Part shown: positions 10,736-22,397 of the stretch, piece by piece
How positions within the stretch are numbered: the stretch's first letter is position 1
How the letters are laid out: each line of letters begins with the position of its first letter
Assembly: GCA_039519185.1 (NCBI GenBank)
Contig: CM076854.1
Coordinates: forward strand, 18,449,192 to 18,513,191
Length of the DNA stretch: 64,000 bases
Source of the DNA: Astragalus membranaceus
Lineage: Eukaryota > Streptophyta > Magnoliopsida > Fabales > Fabaceae
Direction of reading: 5' to 3'
Position numbers and translations under genes: made by a program
Notes under the pieces: generated by a model
Seen by the model: the letters and a program-made list of their open reading frames with translations, nothing else
Told to the model about the DNA's origin: nothing
Databases searched by the model: none

Positions 10736-11053
10736 ATGGAATTGTTAGAGTCTGTTAGAGGCTTAAATTTGAATTCAAGATCAAGGAGGAATCGGTTAGT
10801 GTTGAGCCATATGAGGATCGCTAGTTCCCTAAGGGATTCTATACGCTTGGCACAGAAAGTTGATGTGAAGCTACAATCACAAAAGGTATTTCCAGATTTT
10901 ACCATGCATAGTGATGGAGTCAGTTGTTTCAACGGTAGAATCTGTGCTGCCGATGATGAGAACAATAAAAGGCAAGTGTTAGTGGAAGCACACCGAAGTT
11001 TATATTCTGTTCCTGGGTGTACAGAATATAAAGCAGAGGTATTAGTTTGTTAA
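10736..11053 (+). pseudogene. Integrase N-terminal stub
   Basis: The 105-codon open frame follows the RNase H remnant and ends in LVEAHRSLYSVPGCTEYKAEV. This is the start of the integrase HHCC zinc-binding region (V-E-A-H...PG), but after PGCT it jumps to unrelated residues. The second half of the zinc domain, the DDE core and any C-terminal domain are gone, so an internal deletion of more than 1 kb is likely. 11054-12006 has no convincing coding: a few possible pol-derived phrases in shifting frames and otherwise stops. Confidence 0.75.
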
Positions 11054-12006
11054 CCTCTCCTTTGTGAAAGTTAACAATGAGATGGTATTATATGATTCCG
11101 TTTGACAAGTCGAACGCGAACGCGAATATGTAGGTGACTTAAATTTCCGAAGTGAAGCTTGGCGTGCGGTGTAACAGTTTTGAAAAATCGTTTTTGTGAA
11201 AACCCGCATGCTAAAGTTAATTTTGGAACGAATTAAGAGGCTAATAGGATATGATTGGGGAGGAAAATCCTAGGAGGATTACTTAGGTTGAGGGGAAGCT
11301 CTCAACGCTATTGACTAATTCGGAAAGGAGCTCTGAGTTCTGTTTGATAATTGTTTGGAGAACAACTGAGGTGATTTTCATTACGTTCAATTTATTTGAT
11401 GTCCCCGTGGTTTACTTCTACGTTTAAGATAAACGTTTCTGGTAAATCCTCATTCCATCTTCTTTCGAAAGGTGTTATCTCGAAATCTTGGGGGCGAGTC
11501 AAGAAGTTTCACAAGTGATTTTTCGTCACATTGTCGGTGTGTACGGAAACTGTTATGGATTTTAGAAGATTTGTTGAGGTCGTGTGTACAACCTTCGAGA
11601 AAATCATGTTTGTACTTATCACTACCGTGGAGTACCAATTGTGGATCTCATTTTCAACCAGTATGTCTATCAAGTGTCTTGTGTTAAACCCTTTGATTTA
11701 GATCAATCAAAGTTGGGGAGAAAGCGAGGATAATTGGAATGAAGCTTCGGAAGTGTTTTCGAACACGGTGCCGAGCCTATGTAGGCGAATGATGAGTTTC
11801 TCATGTAGATTCGTAATGAGAAAGTTCATATCAAGGTAGTAGTGGATCATACTTGGAGATTGATGTGTCAACTTTGTGAAGATTTTCTACACATATTTCG
11901 TTAATTCAAGGTTGTTTTCTCGCAAATTTAGACCTTTCGGAGAATGTCAAACCTCGATTAGTCGGATGAAAGACTTAGCGAAATTTTGAGGACAAAATTC
12001 TTTTAA
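11054..12006. other. Degraded 3' internal region of the LTR element
   Basis: No frame longer than 71 codons and no recognised domain. By position it replaces integrase core, C-terminal domain and 3' untranslated region. The sequence is less AT-rich than the flanks and looks like scrambled coding DNA. Confidence 0.5.
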
Positions 12007-12017
12007 GTTGGGGAGAA
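12007..12017 (+). other. Polypurine tract
   Basis: A purine-rich run (GTTGGGGAGAA) lies immediately before the TG of the 3' LTR. This is the plus-strand priming site of gypsy elements and has the form usual in Del/Tekay elements. It looks intact. Confidence 0.9.
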
Positions 12018-14494
12018 TGTAACATCCGCAAAATAATTAATCGAATTATTTGGATGTTAACCCAATTGAATTAATTTAGTACTTGACTGGTAAATTTACC
12101 GAGTGCAAAAATTATTTATTGGTGGTCATTGGATCGTTAACCGGATAATACGGACCAAGAAAGTTTTGGAATCGAAATAGGAGATTTCGATCAATATGGT
12201 AATTTGACCGCGTTACAATTATATATTAATAAATATATATATATATATATATATGCGTGTAAGTGGGTGAGGAGAAAAGAAAGAATTTAATTAAGAAAGA
12301 AAGAAAAGAAAGGGGAGGCGAGAAACAGAGAAGGAGAAACAGAGAGAAGAAGAGAAAAAGAAAAGAAGAGAGAAAGAAAGGGGGAGGAAGAAGAAAGGGA
12401 AAAAGGGGGCACTTCCGCTCAACGAAACGACTTCCTTCCAACACGAAAAATGCTCAGCGTTACTTCCTCTTCGATTTGGTACCAAGATCTTCATCATCAA
12501 CTCACTCTCTTTCACTTTGCCATTTTCGAATTTAAGAGCAAAATGGAGGTTTTTGTTGTTCAAGCGCAAAGGAAAGCTTTGGATGGTGTTTGGGAGCGAG
12601 CTCAAGGTGGATTACGCGAATATTGAAGTCCGATTTGGGGTTTATGAAGAATTAAAGGTTAGGGTTCAAAAATTTGGTTTATATGTGAATATGGGTGATT
12701 GGAGGTTGGAGTTAATGAATAGTAATTCCATGGGAGTTTTGTGATTGATTGTAGGTACAAGCTGTGGAAGCGGTTTTGTGTGTCGCCGGAACGTGCAATG
12801 ATTTCGGGAATTCGGTGTTACGGTCGAAAGATTTCTCGAGGTCGAGTGGGAAGCTTTGGGAGCGGATACGGATGTCGCCGAAGCGTGGAATTAATTCGGG
12901 GAGCGTTCGTGCGGTTATGCCAGAAAAGCGTTTTCACGGAAAGTTCGGTGTTTCGTGATTTTCATCACGATAGGTGAGTTTTACTCACGCTTAGGATTTT
13001 TATGTTTCGAATTAATTAATTAACTGTTTTACCGCTTTCGCTGGACTGGAATATTATTTGATAATCGAGTTTGAGAGATTTTGGGTTGAAAACCGATAAT
13101 TGGAAAATATGTCGCGTTTTGATACAATTCGTTTAAAATGAGTTTTTGATTGATTGTGTGACTTTGATTGAAACTGTTTTTATAGTTGTCAAAAATGTTT
13201 TCGATCGGAACAAAAATCGGAATTGAACGGAATCGCGGTTTTCGCGCGAAATCGCCAAAATCTGCCTTAACAGACCCCTTTCTGCCTGTTCGCGCGGAAC
13301 TTGCGCTCCAGGCGCGACTTCAGCGCAGAATGACAGAACATTCTGCCAGTTCGCGCTGAACTTGCGCTCCAGGCGCGACTTCAGCGCAGCTTGGCAGAAT
13401 TTCAGCAATAAAACACTGTTTTTCGTTTCGCGATAACTTTTGATCCGGGAACCCGATTGAGGTGTTCTAAGATGCGTTGGAAAGCTTATTCAGAGGCCTA
13501 ACTGAATATTCTATTTTTAAGGCAAAATGAACTGTTTTTGATATTGAAAATTGTGTCGAAAAGCGGTCAACTAGAGTGCGAGTGTGAACTTGGATTTTAT
13601 AAAATGTGGATTAAAGTGTTTCATTGATTGTCTGATTTGATGGACCGTGGGTTCATAGTACTGTAGATATATGTTTATATATCGAGTTGGGTGACGACCC
13701 ATGTGTAACATACTAGGCGGGGCAGTCATGATCCCCTTCCCTAGGCTCCATGCCAATAGGAGAATGTACTATTGGTAGGGGGGTTCACCGGGATTAGCGA
13801 TGTTTCGCAGTCGGTGTTATGTTAAAGATTATTGTACGATACACCGGGATTAGCAATGTTCTGCAGTCGGTGCCGTACTTTGTTTATTGTGCGATACACC
13901 GGGATTAGCAATGTTCTGCAGTCGGTGCCGCATTGTGTTTGTTGTACGATACACCGGGATTAGCAATGTTCTGCAGTCGGTGCCGTACTTTGTTTATTTT
14001 GCGACATACCGGGAGTAGCAATGTTTTGCAGTCGGTGTCGTGTTAATCTATAAAAGAGCTAATAAATGAACCGAGAGTGTTAGTAGGGGTCTCGGTAGAA
14101 CTCACTGAGATTGTATCTCACTGTTTAATTGTTGTTGATTTACAGAGAAACAGGGACAGCGGAAATCCAAGAGGCACGAGTAGGTTGAGCTCGGACTGGT
14201 TGCTGATAGCCTAGCTTTATGTTTAAGCTTATTTCCCTTCTGTTGTCTGTATTCTAAGACATTATGTATTTAAGGTATATCTTTCTTCCGCTTTCTTGTA
14301 TGATACTGAATACTATAATTGCTGATGGTATATGGTCTGAGAACCATATTGTCTTGTTGTAAATAAGACTGTTTGAGTTATATTCAGCGAAAAATTTATA
14401 GTGATATTCAGTGTCTAAGCAGGAAATATATCTCTGATGTGTTACTAATGTGCACTTGGGTATTTTTAATAAATAAAAATACCGGGGTGTTACA
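12018..14494 (+). repeat. 3' LTR (2477 bp)
   Basis: This is almost identical to the 5' LTR. The differences I noticed are a longer (TA)n near 12230-12254 and single-base changes corresponding to 6125, 6236, 7112, 7467 and 7587 of the 5' LTR. It ends GGGGTGTTACA and is followed by TAAGT. Confidence 0.96.
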
Positions 14495-14499
14495 TAAGT

Positions 14500-15192
14500 G
14501 TTGCTTGCAGGATCAACTAGAAAATCCCAGAACATTTGTGTTTAAAGTTTTCCAGAAATTGTTAGTATTCTTATGGTTTAATTTGACCGCATTAAGAATA
14601 ACCGTCAAATTGACGGGGAAAGCGGATAAAGAAGAGATGAATGTGAAGAGAACAAGCACTAAATGTGCAGAAATCTTAAAGAAACAGAACTAAAATTGCA
14701 TTAATTTATAAAGAGTGGAACACAGATTCATACATTGTTTCTGTTGACTCGTTTTCTCTGTATGCGGAAGTTTGAGTGTTTTAGAATTATGTAAATGAAT
14801 TGCGACCCTTTTTTGTCTATGAGAAACTACTATATATACTGCAGAAACTGTAACTGCTTACAACAGTTATATAACTGTGTAAAGGAACTTAAAACAACAA
14901 CTGCCATATCTTTCGACGACGTAACTGCTGCATCCTTCGACGGCCTAACTGCTATGATCTGCCACCGAATCTTAGACAGCACTTCCTTGGCTTTGATCTG
15001 CTACCAATCTCTTACTTTCTTTCTTGTCGAAATGTCGCCTTCAAGCTCTCAATTTCGTTAAGTTCTAGGAGTGGTCGAAGATCTCCCTTGAAATACCTTC
15101 TCAGTGTCGAAGGCCAGCATTTCCTCTTTAAAATGACAAGTCAAACTTCCTTGACTGCATTTAATTGAGCTTGTCGAAAATGCAGGCTAACA
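14500..15192 (-). repeat. Ogre/Tat-like LTR fragment
   Basis: Read on the minus strand, a TGTTAGCC start (15192 leftwards) follows a G-rich tract containing GGGGGGCAATT at 15193-15208, the polypurine-tract/LTR boundary form of Ogre-type elements. A TATATATAG TATA-like box lies on the minus strand near 14830-14838. The LTR appears to continue across the inserted LTR retrotransposon to about 5640-5688, since TAAGT-GTTGCTTGC is split there. Its 3' end is not certain. Confidence 0.6.
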
Positions 15193-15355
15193 AATTGCCC
15201 CCCAAAAATGTCATTTTCAACTGAGGTTTAAACGAAGGTAGAAAATTGACGTTTTTACATTGTCTTTCGACAACCCTATGTCAAGTACTCTATACTTCGA
15301 TAATCTTCTTTGGCATTTAACTTTCGACATGCCATATTTAAATTTCTTCGTTATT

Positions 15356-15583
15356 TTAATCTTGTGTTATTTTAACTTCTTGCAATATTGGCTTATATTT
15401 TTTCAAATACCTGCCATTTATACGCAATATTCGACTATCAGCGCCTACTTCTTCGGCTTCATAAGCACCGTTTAAGAAAACTTGTATAATTTTAAATGGT
15501 CCTTCCCAGTTTGGCGACCATTTACCTAAGGCCCTATCTTTTCTGTCCATAGGTAAAATAACTTTCCACACCAAGTCTCCCAA
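15356..15583 (-). pseudogene. Gypsy (Tat/Ogre) integrase C-terminal fragment
   Basis: The minus-strand frame gives GDLVWKVILPMDRKD, SPNWEGPFKI, GAYEAEEVG and INGRYLKKYKP. This is the C-terminal end of the pol polyprotein in Tat/Ogre gypsy elements (GPY-like module after the integrase core). It sits the right distance upstream of the polypurine tract at 15208-15193 to be the 3' end of one element. The rest of pol is absent: at about 15640 the sequence changes to the duplicated segment. Confidence 0.75.
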
Positions 15584-15810
15584 AACAAAGGTTTTTACCT
15601 TTACTCTTTTGTTATAGGCTTTGGCTACTCTTTCTCTGCCTTATAAAAACAAATATAACAAAGTGAAAGAATACATGCACAGTTAACTCATGAGAAAACA
15701 ATAGTATGATAAGTAATAAATGCACAACATAAAGCTTTTTAAGAAAATAAAGTTGTGTCTAGTAGGAAAGTTTTTTTAATTGTCGTCTCCCCTAGCCGCA
15801 AGTAATCTTC

Positions 15811-16104
15811 ATAAGCATCAACTTTCGGCTATCTTAATTGTATTAGTTGTGAGAGGCGTGTTTAGTCTCACATCGCCTAGAGATATAATCTATGTAATGT
15901 TTATAAAACTTGGACACCTCTCTTTACAAACGAGTTTTGTAGGCATTAGTTATGCCTTAAGCCCAAAGTTTAAGATGGTATTAAAGTATATTCCAGATCT
16001 GTTGTTAGGCCACGCCTTTGGCCCAATGGGTTTGGCGTGATGGGGTGTGTTAAAGAATTCACCTCACTATCTTCAAGCTCTTATGCAGTTGAGGTTAAAC
16101 CATG
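15811..16104 (+). repeat. Dispersed LTR-like repeat, copy 2
   Basis: Homologous to 5121-5446 (shared AGTCTCACATC, GAGATATAATCTATG, AACTTGGACACCTCTC, GGCCACGCCTTTGGCCC). It is uninterrupted at its right end (AAACCATGCAAAC), which shows where CACTA B inserted in copy 1. A third, 5'-shortened copy lies at 47714-47910. Confidence 0.65.
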
Positions 16105-16477
16105 CAAACTTGCTGAAGGAGGCAATTGATAATTTTCATGTCTAATTCATAAATCAAGAAAGAGGACTTGTTTTCATGTTTTCTGTATTTTTTTCATTAT
16201 ATGGATTTTATGAAAGGACATCCAAGCACAGTTGTTGCTTGTTTCTTTCATTAAGCCCTTTTCACTTTTACCAACAGATCTTGATGATTTTAATACTTTT
16301 TGATTTAATATATACTTTTTTATCATTATATGTTAGCATCTTATAATTTAATATTCCATTTAACATGGAATGTCTCTCTTATTATAGGATGTATGGGCAT
16401 TTCAATTTATTTACTTTTAAAATCATGTAATATTTTAGTATCTAAGACCACATTTGAGATAGCAGGTTCAAATCGCT

Positions 16478-16695
16478 GGTATCTAATCTATCTAATATAT
16501 CTAATCTAATCTATATATCTAATATATCTACTATATAATCTAATATCTATCTAATCTATCTAATCTATCTAATATCTAATCTAATCTAATATCTAATATA
16601 TCTAATATCTAATATATCTAATCTAATCTAATATATCTAATCTAATATCTAATCTAATCTATCTAATCTAATCTAATCTAATTCTAATTCTAATA
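16478..16695. repeat. Degenerate (TCTAA)n/(TCTA)n array
   Basis: About 220 bases are made almost only of ATCTAATCTA, CTAATATAT and related words. The homologous array in copy B (48236-48455) has a different internal order and length, showing slippage since duplication. Confidence 0.9.
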
Positions 16696-16778
16696 TATAT
16701 TTATACCAACACTCCACATATGATTTTACCTATTTAGACATTTGAGACCCTTGACACCTCAATTTATTAGGGACAATT

Positions 16779-17381
16779 TTGTCTATTACTCACTTTAATT
16801 TCCCTCTCTTACTACTCCTTTTTACTCTTCCCACACTTTCAAAGTTTCAATTTATTAAAATTCAATTTCCTCTCCACTTTCACTTTGTTCGTATCCCTCT
16901 TTCTCACAATTTTTTCTCTCACCTCACGAATCACTCCCATTTCTTACTCATCTCATTCTGACCTTCCTCTTCCTTCCTTTTCTCTTTTTCAATTTCAATT
17001 TTTTTTAATCTGCAGACCATCTCTTCTTCCTCTATCTTTTTCGAAACTCAGAGCTTCTTATTTCGAAACTCATCTTCTTCCTCTCTTCTTCTTCTTCATT
17101 TTCGAAACCCAGCCCTTCACGAACATCTCACCCTCTCCCTCACCATTTTTTCTCTCTCACTTCACGAACTTCTTCCATTTCCTTCTCTTCTCCTTCAACC
17201 GAAGCTCAAAAAGAAAGGAAAAACTGGGCATTGGTAAAAGACAGGCAAAGAAAAACGGGAAAACAAGAAGAAAGGAAAAACTGGAAGGGAAGAAGACGGT
17301 GAGATCAGAAGCTGTTACGAGGCTTGCATTCTGGAAGGAGAAAAATATGTCTAGCAATTGTTTGTTTTTATTCCCCACTCA
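16779..17381 (+). other. Pyrimidine-rich stretch, no credible gene
   Basis: Long CT-rich runs create overlapping open frames (one of 177 codons) whose products are only Phe/Ser/Leu/Pro. The composition is that of a plant 5' untranslated leader or a low-complexity tract. From about 17205 it becomes purine-rich (AAGAAAGGAAAAACTGG, twice). Copy B carries the same frames with indels that change them, which argues against selection on a protein. Confidence 0.6.
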
Positions 17382-18775
17382 CACTACAAAAAACGGAACA
17401 GATTGCGGGGGTTTTTAAGTCGCTTAGCGGGGGTTTTAAACCCCCGCAACGTAATCTGCGGGGGTTTTAAAAAACGCCGGAGTTTCAAGTGCCGCAATCG
17501 TTTTGCGGGGGTTTTTAGAAAACGCTGGTATCATGTCTTTTAGCGGGGGTTTTACTGCGGAGGTTTTTAACCCCCACAATTAGTGGAGGTTTTTTTGAGG
17601 GGGTTATAAACCTCCTGAGATCTTGAGTGATTTTACAAGAGTTTTTTTCTTGCTTGATATTTTTTTTTATCTCATTACCACCTTTTTATTACCGGCAACT
17701 ATCCATACATCTTCGGGAATACTTATTATGCTTAATCAAAAAGACCAAAAAATTCATTAAGAATATAACGGTGATAACATACATGTAATGTCAAATTTTT
17801 AAAAATTATAATAAAAATAAACATTTGTAGCTCAAATATCTAATGTCATACAACTCCATTTATAGTAGCTTAAAAAAAATCTAATGCTAAAAGATCCTAA
17901 AAAATATATCAAATTTGCCTAGCACTAGATGATCCTCTTGCAGATTCTTCATGTTCGTTGTCGTGAAGAACTTCCAATATTTGTGTTTTGTCACAACCTC
18001 AACTCAAAAGGCACAATGGGAAGATGCTTTTCCTCATAAACAGAACAATTGTTCAGTTGGTTATTAGATCAAGATTCACTTGCCTCATCACATTTACTTC
18101 GCATAATCCTTTAATGTTTCAACCAATCAACAAAGCTTTGATGGCACAATCCTTCAATGTTTCAACAAATCTGCAAACAAATGACAGCAGGAGATAAGCA
18201 AATAATGGGTATAAATCATACAATAATATCAACATTAATATATACCAACTCAAAATCTCAAACAAAAGGATAAAGAAGAGAGGGAGTAATCAATTAAAGT
18301 AATATTTCATTGAAAAAAATAAAAGTTGATCAATCACATTTGTAGAGACTATTATATATTAAAGTTGCTCATTAGCAGTGTGAATGCCAACACCAAATCT
18401 TTAACACAATACCATGTCTTTACAACTGCAGAGTTAAAATTCAAATAAAATGTTGGATGCAATTTTTTTTATCAAAACCAGCTTGACAGATTAGGGAAAG
18501 CAATATGTTCAGATAAAATAGGCTCCAAGTGTTGATCAAAATAGCCAGCAATGTTGATCAAAATAGAAGCTATATAGCTAATCAAGATAGCCAGCAATGT
18601 TGATCAAAATAGAAGCTATATAGCTAATCCAATAAGAAATAGCCAACAGGAACAATCAATTGTTGCAAGCTAAATTTTGTACATCTGCATCAAAAGGAAT
18701 AGACAAGCTGACTAAAATAGTCCATTTGGTTATTTGAAGCAGAATGTTGATCATCAGTTATAAGATCTCAGATTT
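17382..18775. mobile_element. CACTA element C, truncated copy (left part)
   Basis: It begins CACTACAAAAAACGG followed by five or six copies of GCGGGGGTTTT and AACCCCCGC words, the subterminal repeats of this family. TCA precedes it, as in the complete copy at 49164-53237. Around 18541-18630 a 46-bp unit (ATAGCCAGCAATGTTGATCA...) is repeated twice. The element is broken at 18775 by the junction with Athila-like sequence, and no right end follows. Confidence 0.85.
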
Positions 18776-18792
18776 CAAAGCCTTCGTATTAA

Positions 18793-19315
18793 TTGATACA
18801 ACATGATACTCCTTTTGTCTTTGATGAGCCTTGTCTGGAAGCATTCCAAAAATTGAAGAGTGCACTGGTAACAGCACCAGTGATTGTGACACCAGATTGG
18901 AGCAAGCCTTTGGAACTCATGTATGATGCTTGTAACTTTGCCATAGGAGCTGTCATTGGCCAAAGGTATGATAAAGTTTTTCATTCTATCTATTATGCTT
19001 GCAAAACACTTGTAGATGCTCAATTGAATTATACTACTACTGAAAATGAGTTATTAGCTGTGGTTTTTGCATTTGACAAATTCAGATCATACTTAGTTGA
19101 CACAAAAGTTATTGTTTTCACTTATCACTCTGCCATTAAGTACTTGATTGCTAAGAAGGATGCAAAACCTAGGCTAATAAGATGTGTTCTCCTCCTTCAA
19201 GAAGTTGATCTTAAAATTAGAGACAAAAGGGGGTGGAGAACCAAGTTACTGACCATATATCTAGATTGGAAGGTGATAGTAAAGGTACTCATAGTGGAGA
19301 AATCCATGAGAGCTT
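18793..19315 (+). pseudogene. Athila-like gypsy RNase H fragment
   Basis: The frame opens in the RT/RNase H connection (DTPFVFDEPCLEAFQKLK) and continues with RNase H motifs TPDWSKPLELMYDACNFAIGA and YTTTENELLAVVFAFDKFRSY. The first catalytic Asp is kept (MYDA), but the usual TDH of the last motif is TYH (Asp to Tyr). A frameshift near 19230-19260 moves the continuation (ENQVTDHISRLE, FPDEQLLAI) to another frame. RT proper is missing because of the junction at 18776. Only this first copy has these upstream residues; the tandem units start at 19313. Confidence 0.88.
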
Positions 19316-19510
19316 TCCTGATGAGCAATTGCTCGCAATTGATGCTGCAACATCAGCTGCTGCAGCATCTTGGTATGGTGACATTGTTACTTCTTGGTCA
19401 GTAAGGTGGTGCCTTGTGATATGACATCCCAGTAGAAGAAAAAGTTTTTTCATGTTGTTATACAGTATTTTTGGGATGAGTATTTCCTGTACAAGAAGTG
19501 TCGTGACCAA

Positions 19511-20461
19511 TTGCTAAGAAGATGCGTGGCTGATGAAGAACAGCACCTGGTGCTGCAGCATTGCCATGTTGCACCATATGGAGGTCGCTTTGGAGGGATG
19601 AGAACTGCAGGTAATGTGCTTCAATTTGGATACTGTTGGCCCACCTTATTCAAGGATGCACATGAGATGGTCAAAAAGTGTGACAATTGTCAAAGGACAG
19701 GGAAATGCCTTTAACCAACAGTTTCACCAGACTTGGAACTCCTAGGGCCATTATCAGTGATGAAGGCTCTCATTTTTGCAACAAGCTAATTGAGAACTTC
19801 TTGGCCAAGTATGGAGTGAAGCACAAGATTGCCCCTGCTTACCACCCTCAAACTAGTGGTCAAGTAGAGTTGTCTAACAGAGAGATAAAGAGGGTGCTTG
19901 AGAAGATGGTAGGACCTACAAGAATGGATTGGGCTAATCATCTTGATGATGCTTTTTGGGCCTACGGAATTGCATTCAAGACTCCATTGGGAATGTCTCC
20001 ATACAAAATTGTATATGGCAAAGCTTTCCACCTGCCCTTGGAGCTACAACATAAATTATTTTGGGCTATTAAAAAGCTCAACTTTGATTATGAAAAGGAA
20101 GGGGCAGCTAGGCTTTTACAATTGAAAGAATTGGAAGAAATGAGCCATTTTTCTTATGAGAGTGTAGAATTGTACAAAGCCAAGACTAAGGCTTGGCATG
20201 ACATAAAAATTCAACGAAAGGAGCTTATTGAAGGGGGGACAGGTTCTATTGTTCAATTCCAGACTCAAATTGTTCCCTGGGAAGCTCAAATCAAGGTGGT
20301 CAGGCCCATTCAAGCTTTTGAAGGTGTATCCCCATGGTGCTGTAGATCAGTATGATGAAGCTATTTATTCAACCTTTAAGGTCAATGGTCAAAGGGTCAA
20401 GCAGTATTTGGTAGAGCCCGTTGTGAGGGACAAGGTCACAACAGAATTGCAAGACCTCTAA
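19511..20461 (+). pseudogene. Athila-like integrase, core partly deleted (unit 1)
   Basis: 19511-19714 encodes the zinc-binding region (QHCHVAPYGGRFGGMRTAG, YCWPTLFKDAHE, CDNCQRTG). The second zinc His is Arg here (GGRFGG). After a stop, 19687-20355 opens directly at NSFTRLGTPRAIISDEGSHF, so the part holding the first catalytic Asp is deleted. The second Asp (ISDEG) and the Glu region (HPQTSGQVELSNREIKR) remain. A frameshift near 20270 puts the C-terminal end (KSRWSGPFKLLKVYPHGAV, STFKVNGQRVKQYL) in the frame of 20228-20461. Integration activity would be lost. The same lesions occur in units 2 and 3, so they predate the triplication. Confidence 0.92.
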
Positions 20462-20981
20462 CATTAGAGGGTAGTCTGGTTGAGGACTCTTAAACCAAGC
20501 GTTACTCGGAGGTAGCCCAGAGTTTTAAATTAATAAAGTGTGTTTTGTTTCTGTTTTATTGTTGCAGGTTTCCCAGTTAAATTTGTGTACAAATTGGTTT
20601 GTTGATGTGGTAGCAATTGGTACTGTAACATAGCTTTCAACAATACTGTTGCAGCAATCATTGCAGTGGTTCCTGATCTAGCCACAAGGGCGAAGTATTC
20701 AAAATTAAAAATTTATGCTGAGGTGGCATTGTCCTGCCCAATCCTATCCCATCTGTCCCACAACCTGTCCCACCAATCAACCCCACTTCGCCACGTCACC
20801 TACCTGCAACGGTCACATTATTTATTTGCTTAACTCCCCAAAAACCGGTCCTCCCTCATCAAAACCATCATCTCTCTCGCATTCACCCATTCAGATACCA
20901 AAACCTTCAGCCCTCTCTGCAACGAGACACTGTTTCCCTAATCCCTAATTTCTTGAACTCAGTCGTTGTTCATGAATCACA
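20462..20981 (+). other. Spacer between pol and the additional ORF (unit 1)
   Basis: No recognised coding. The spacer is pyrimidine- and C-rich toward its end (20740-20960), like a leader. Athila/Tat-lineage elements often carry an extra ORF after pol with such a spacer. The 77-codon frame here is compositionally biased and unlikely to be a gene. Confidence 0.5.
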
Positions 20982-22156
20982 ATGCCAAGACACAATCAAA
21001 GTGCAGTCAAAACCTCAAGAAAGCGGCAATCGAACGTTGATGTTGCTGAAACAAGTCGTGCGAGACGACGAACATCCAATAAAGGTACTGATGGCTATGA
21101 TGATCCACAAAAGTTTCGCAAAATGAACTTCTGACCAGAGCGTGGGTTTCAACTTCATAAAGCACTTGATGCTTTCACAGCCAGTATGAAAGCACTAGGT
21201 TGGGAGAAATTTTTGCAACACCCCACCTCTTTTTACAAGAAGGTAGTTTGTGAGTTTTACGAGGGGATTCCAGATGCTAAGGAAGGGAAACCTCAGTTTT
21301 ATTCGGGGGTAAGAAAAGTTCCTGTCAAGTTCAATTCCAGAACCATCAACGAACTGCTTGCTTTGGATTACAATGGTCCGACTTTCATGAAAAGAGTGGA
21401 AACCTATGGTAAGAAAGAAATGGAGGTTGTGAAGAAAGCAGTCGCTATGGAAGGAGCACAGTGGGTCAAGAGTAGTGCTACTGAATACAGAGTAACCAAA
21501 AGGAATCTCAAGCATGATGCGAAGGTCTGGTTTAATTTCATCAAACATTCAATTCTTCCCACATCGCACACAACTAATGTAGGAAAAGAATGAATGATGT
21601 TGCTGGAAGCCATCGTGGGAGGAAAAGAAGTTGATATAGGCCGATTAATTGCAAGAGAGATTCAAGTCTGCAAAACCAAGTCTGCAAGAGAGATTCACCT
21701 CTGTGTCAATGCAGGGGTGGAAATTGTAAAAGGTGAACAAAAAGGCTTTCCTTTGGTGACTTCTTAATAGTTCTCAATGTGAAGCAGACCATTGTTGCAG
21801 CATCTGGCAATAATGCAATGCTGCAGCAACGAGCTGTGTGGGAGTTTCAGAAAAGTCATTTTGAGTGGCAAAAGAAGTTGTTTGCTGAAAACTTCCAAGA
21901 AAAAAGTCAAAGTGAGCCCCCTACATTTCCTGATCGAGTGTTGGAAGAAGATTTGGAGTAAGACGGAGCAAATGATGAAGGGCTAGAAACTGAGCAGCAG
22001 GTGGACCAAGCATTGGAGACAAAGAAAGTGAAAACTGCTTTTAGGAAGAATAAGAAGAAGGTGGTGGAAGAAGAGGAAGATGCCTTGTTGTCTGATGAAG
22101 ATGAATCCCCGAGTGATGAAGAAAAACAGGAAAACATGAACATCATGGCAGAATAA
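20982..22156 (+). pseudogene. Additional ORF of an Athila/Tat-lineage element (putative plant transposon protein domain)
   Basis: The ATG at 20982 opens a basic N-terminus (PRHNQSAVKTSRKR, ETSRARRRTSNK). A TGA at codon 51 interrupts it, then the same frame continues with PERGFQLHKALDAF, YKKVVCEFYEGIP, VPVKFNSRTINELL and VWFNFIKHSILPTSHT. This pattern fits the putative plant transposon protein domain found in extra ORFs of OTA-clade gypsy elements. A second TGA lies at 21591 and a TAA at 21765. 21779-22156 in another frame gives QRAVWEFQKSHFEWQKKLFA and an acidic Glu/Asp-rich tail. Function in the family is unknown. The gene is dead here. Confidence 0.7.
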
Positions 22157-22397
22157 AAGAAGGTACCAACATCAAAATGGAGCCTGACCCGAACATCCAA
22201 CAACTTAATACTTCCACCACCAAATCCCCTAAGCCAAAGGATACCCCCACTTCACCCACCAAAACATTCACCACTCAACCAATACCTCCAACTCACAATA
22301 CACCCCCTACCAAAACCACACCCACTCCACCATCCAACCCACTACTCAATAACAGTACTACCCCTTATTGCGATTTTGCTGTATCCCAAGTACGAAT

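Larger units (their letters stand above)
5689..14494 (+). mobile_element. Complete LTR retrotransposon, chromovirus-type, non-autonomous
   Basis: Two long direct repeats both begin TGTAACATCC and end GGGGTGTTACA. They flank an internal region with a tRNA-iMet primer-binding site and a polypurine tract. The 5-bp target duplication TAAGT is present on both sides (5684-5688 and 14495-14499). By eye I see only about five substitutions and one (TA)n length change between the LTRs, so insertion looks recent. The gag-pol is shrunken and full of stops: N-terminal gag, most of integrase and any chromodomain are missing, and the RT active site is changed. The copy must have been mobilised by proteins from elsewhere. 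Gag, protease and RT resemble the Del/Tekay chromovirus group. It inserted into an Ogre-like LTR. Confidence 0.95.
15641..18775. repeat. Duplicated segment, copy A (about 3.1 kb)
   Basis: It starts at TTATAAAAAC and ends at CTCAGATTT, and matches 47616-50557 along its length. Differences include about 175 bp present here (15737-15911) but missing in copy B, and smaller length changes near 16310 and 16420. It contains a copy of the dispersed LTR-like repeat (15811-16104), a (TCTAA)n array, a pyrimidine-rich stretch, and the left part of a CACTA. At 18776 it is cut off and joined to Athila-like RNase H, whereas copy B continues into the rest of that CACTA. Confidence 0.93.

Noticed and set aside
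16885..17418. 177-codon plus-strand frame, with a 146-codon version at 48644-49084
   Set aside because: CT-rich low complexity. Indels between the two copies change the frame freely and the end runs into transposon subterminal repeats.
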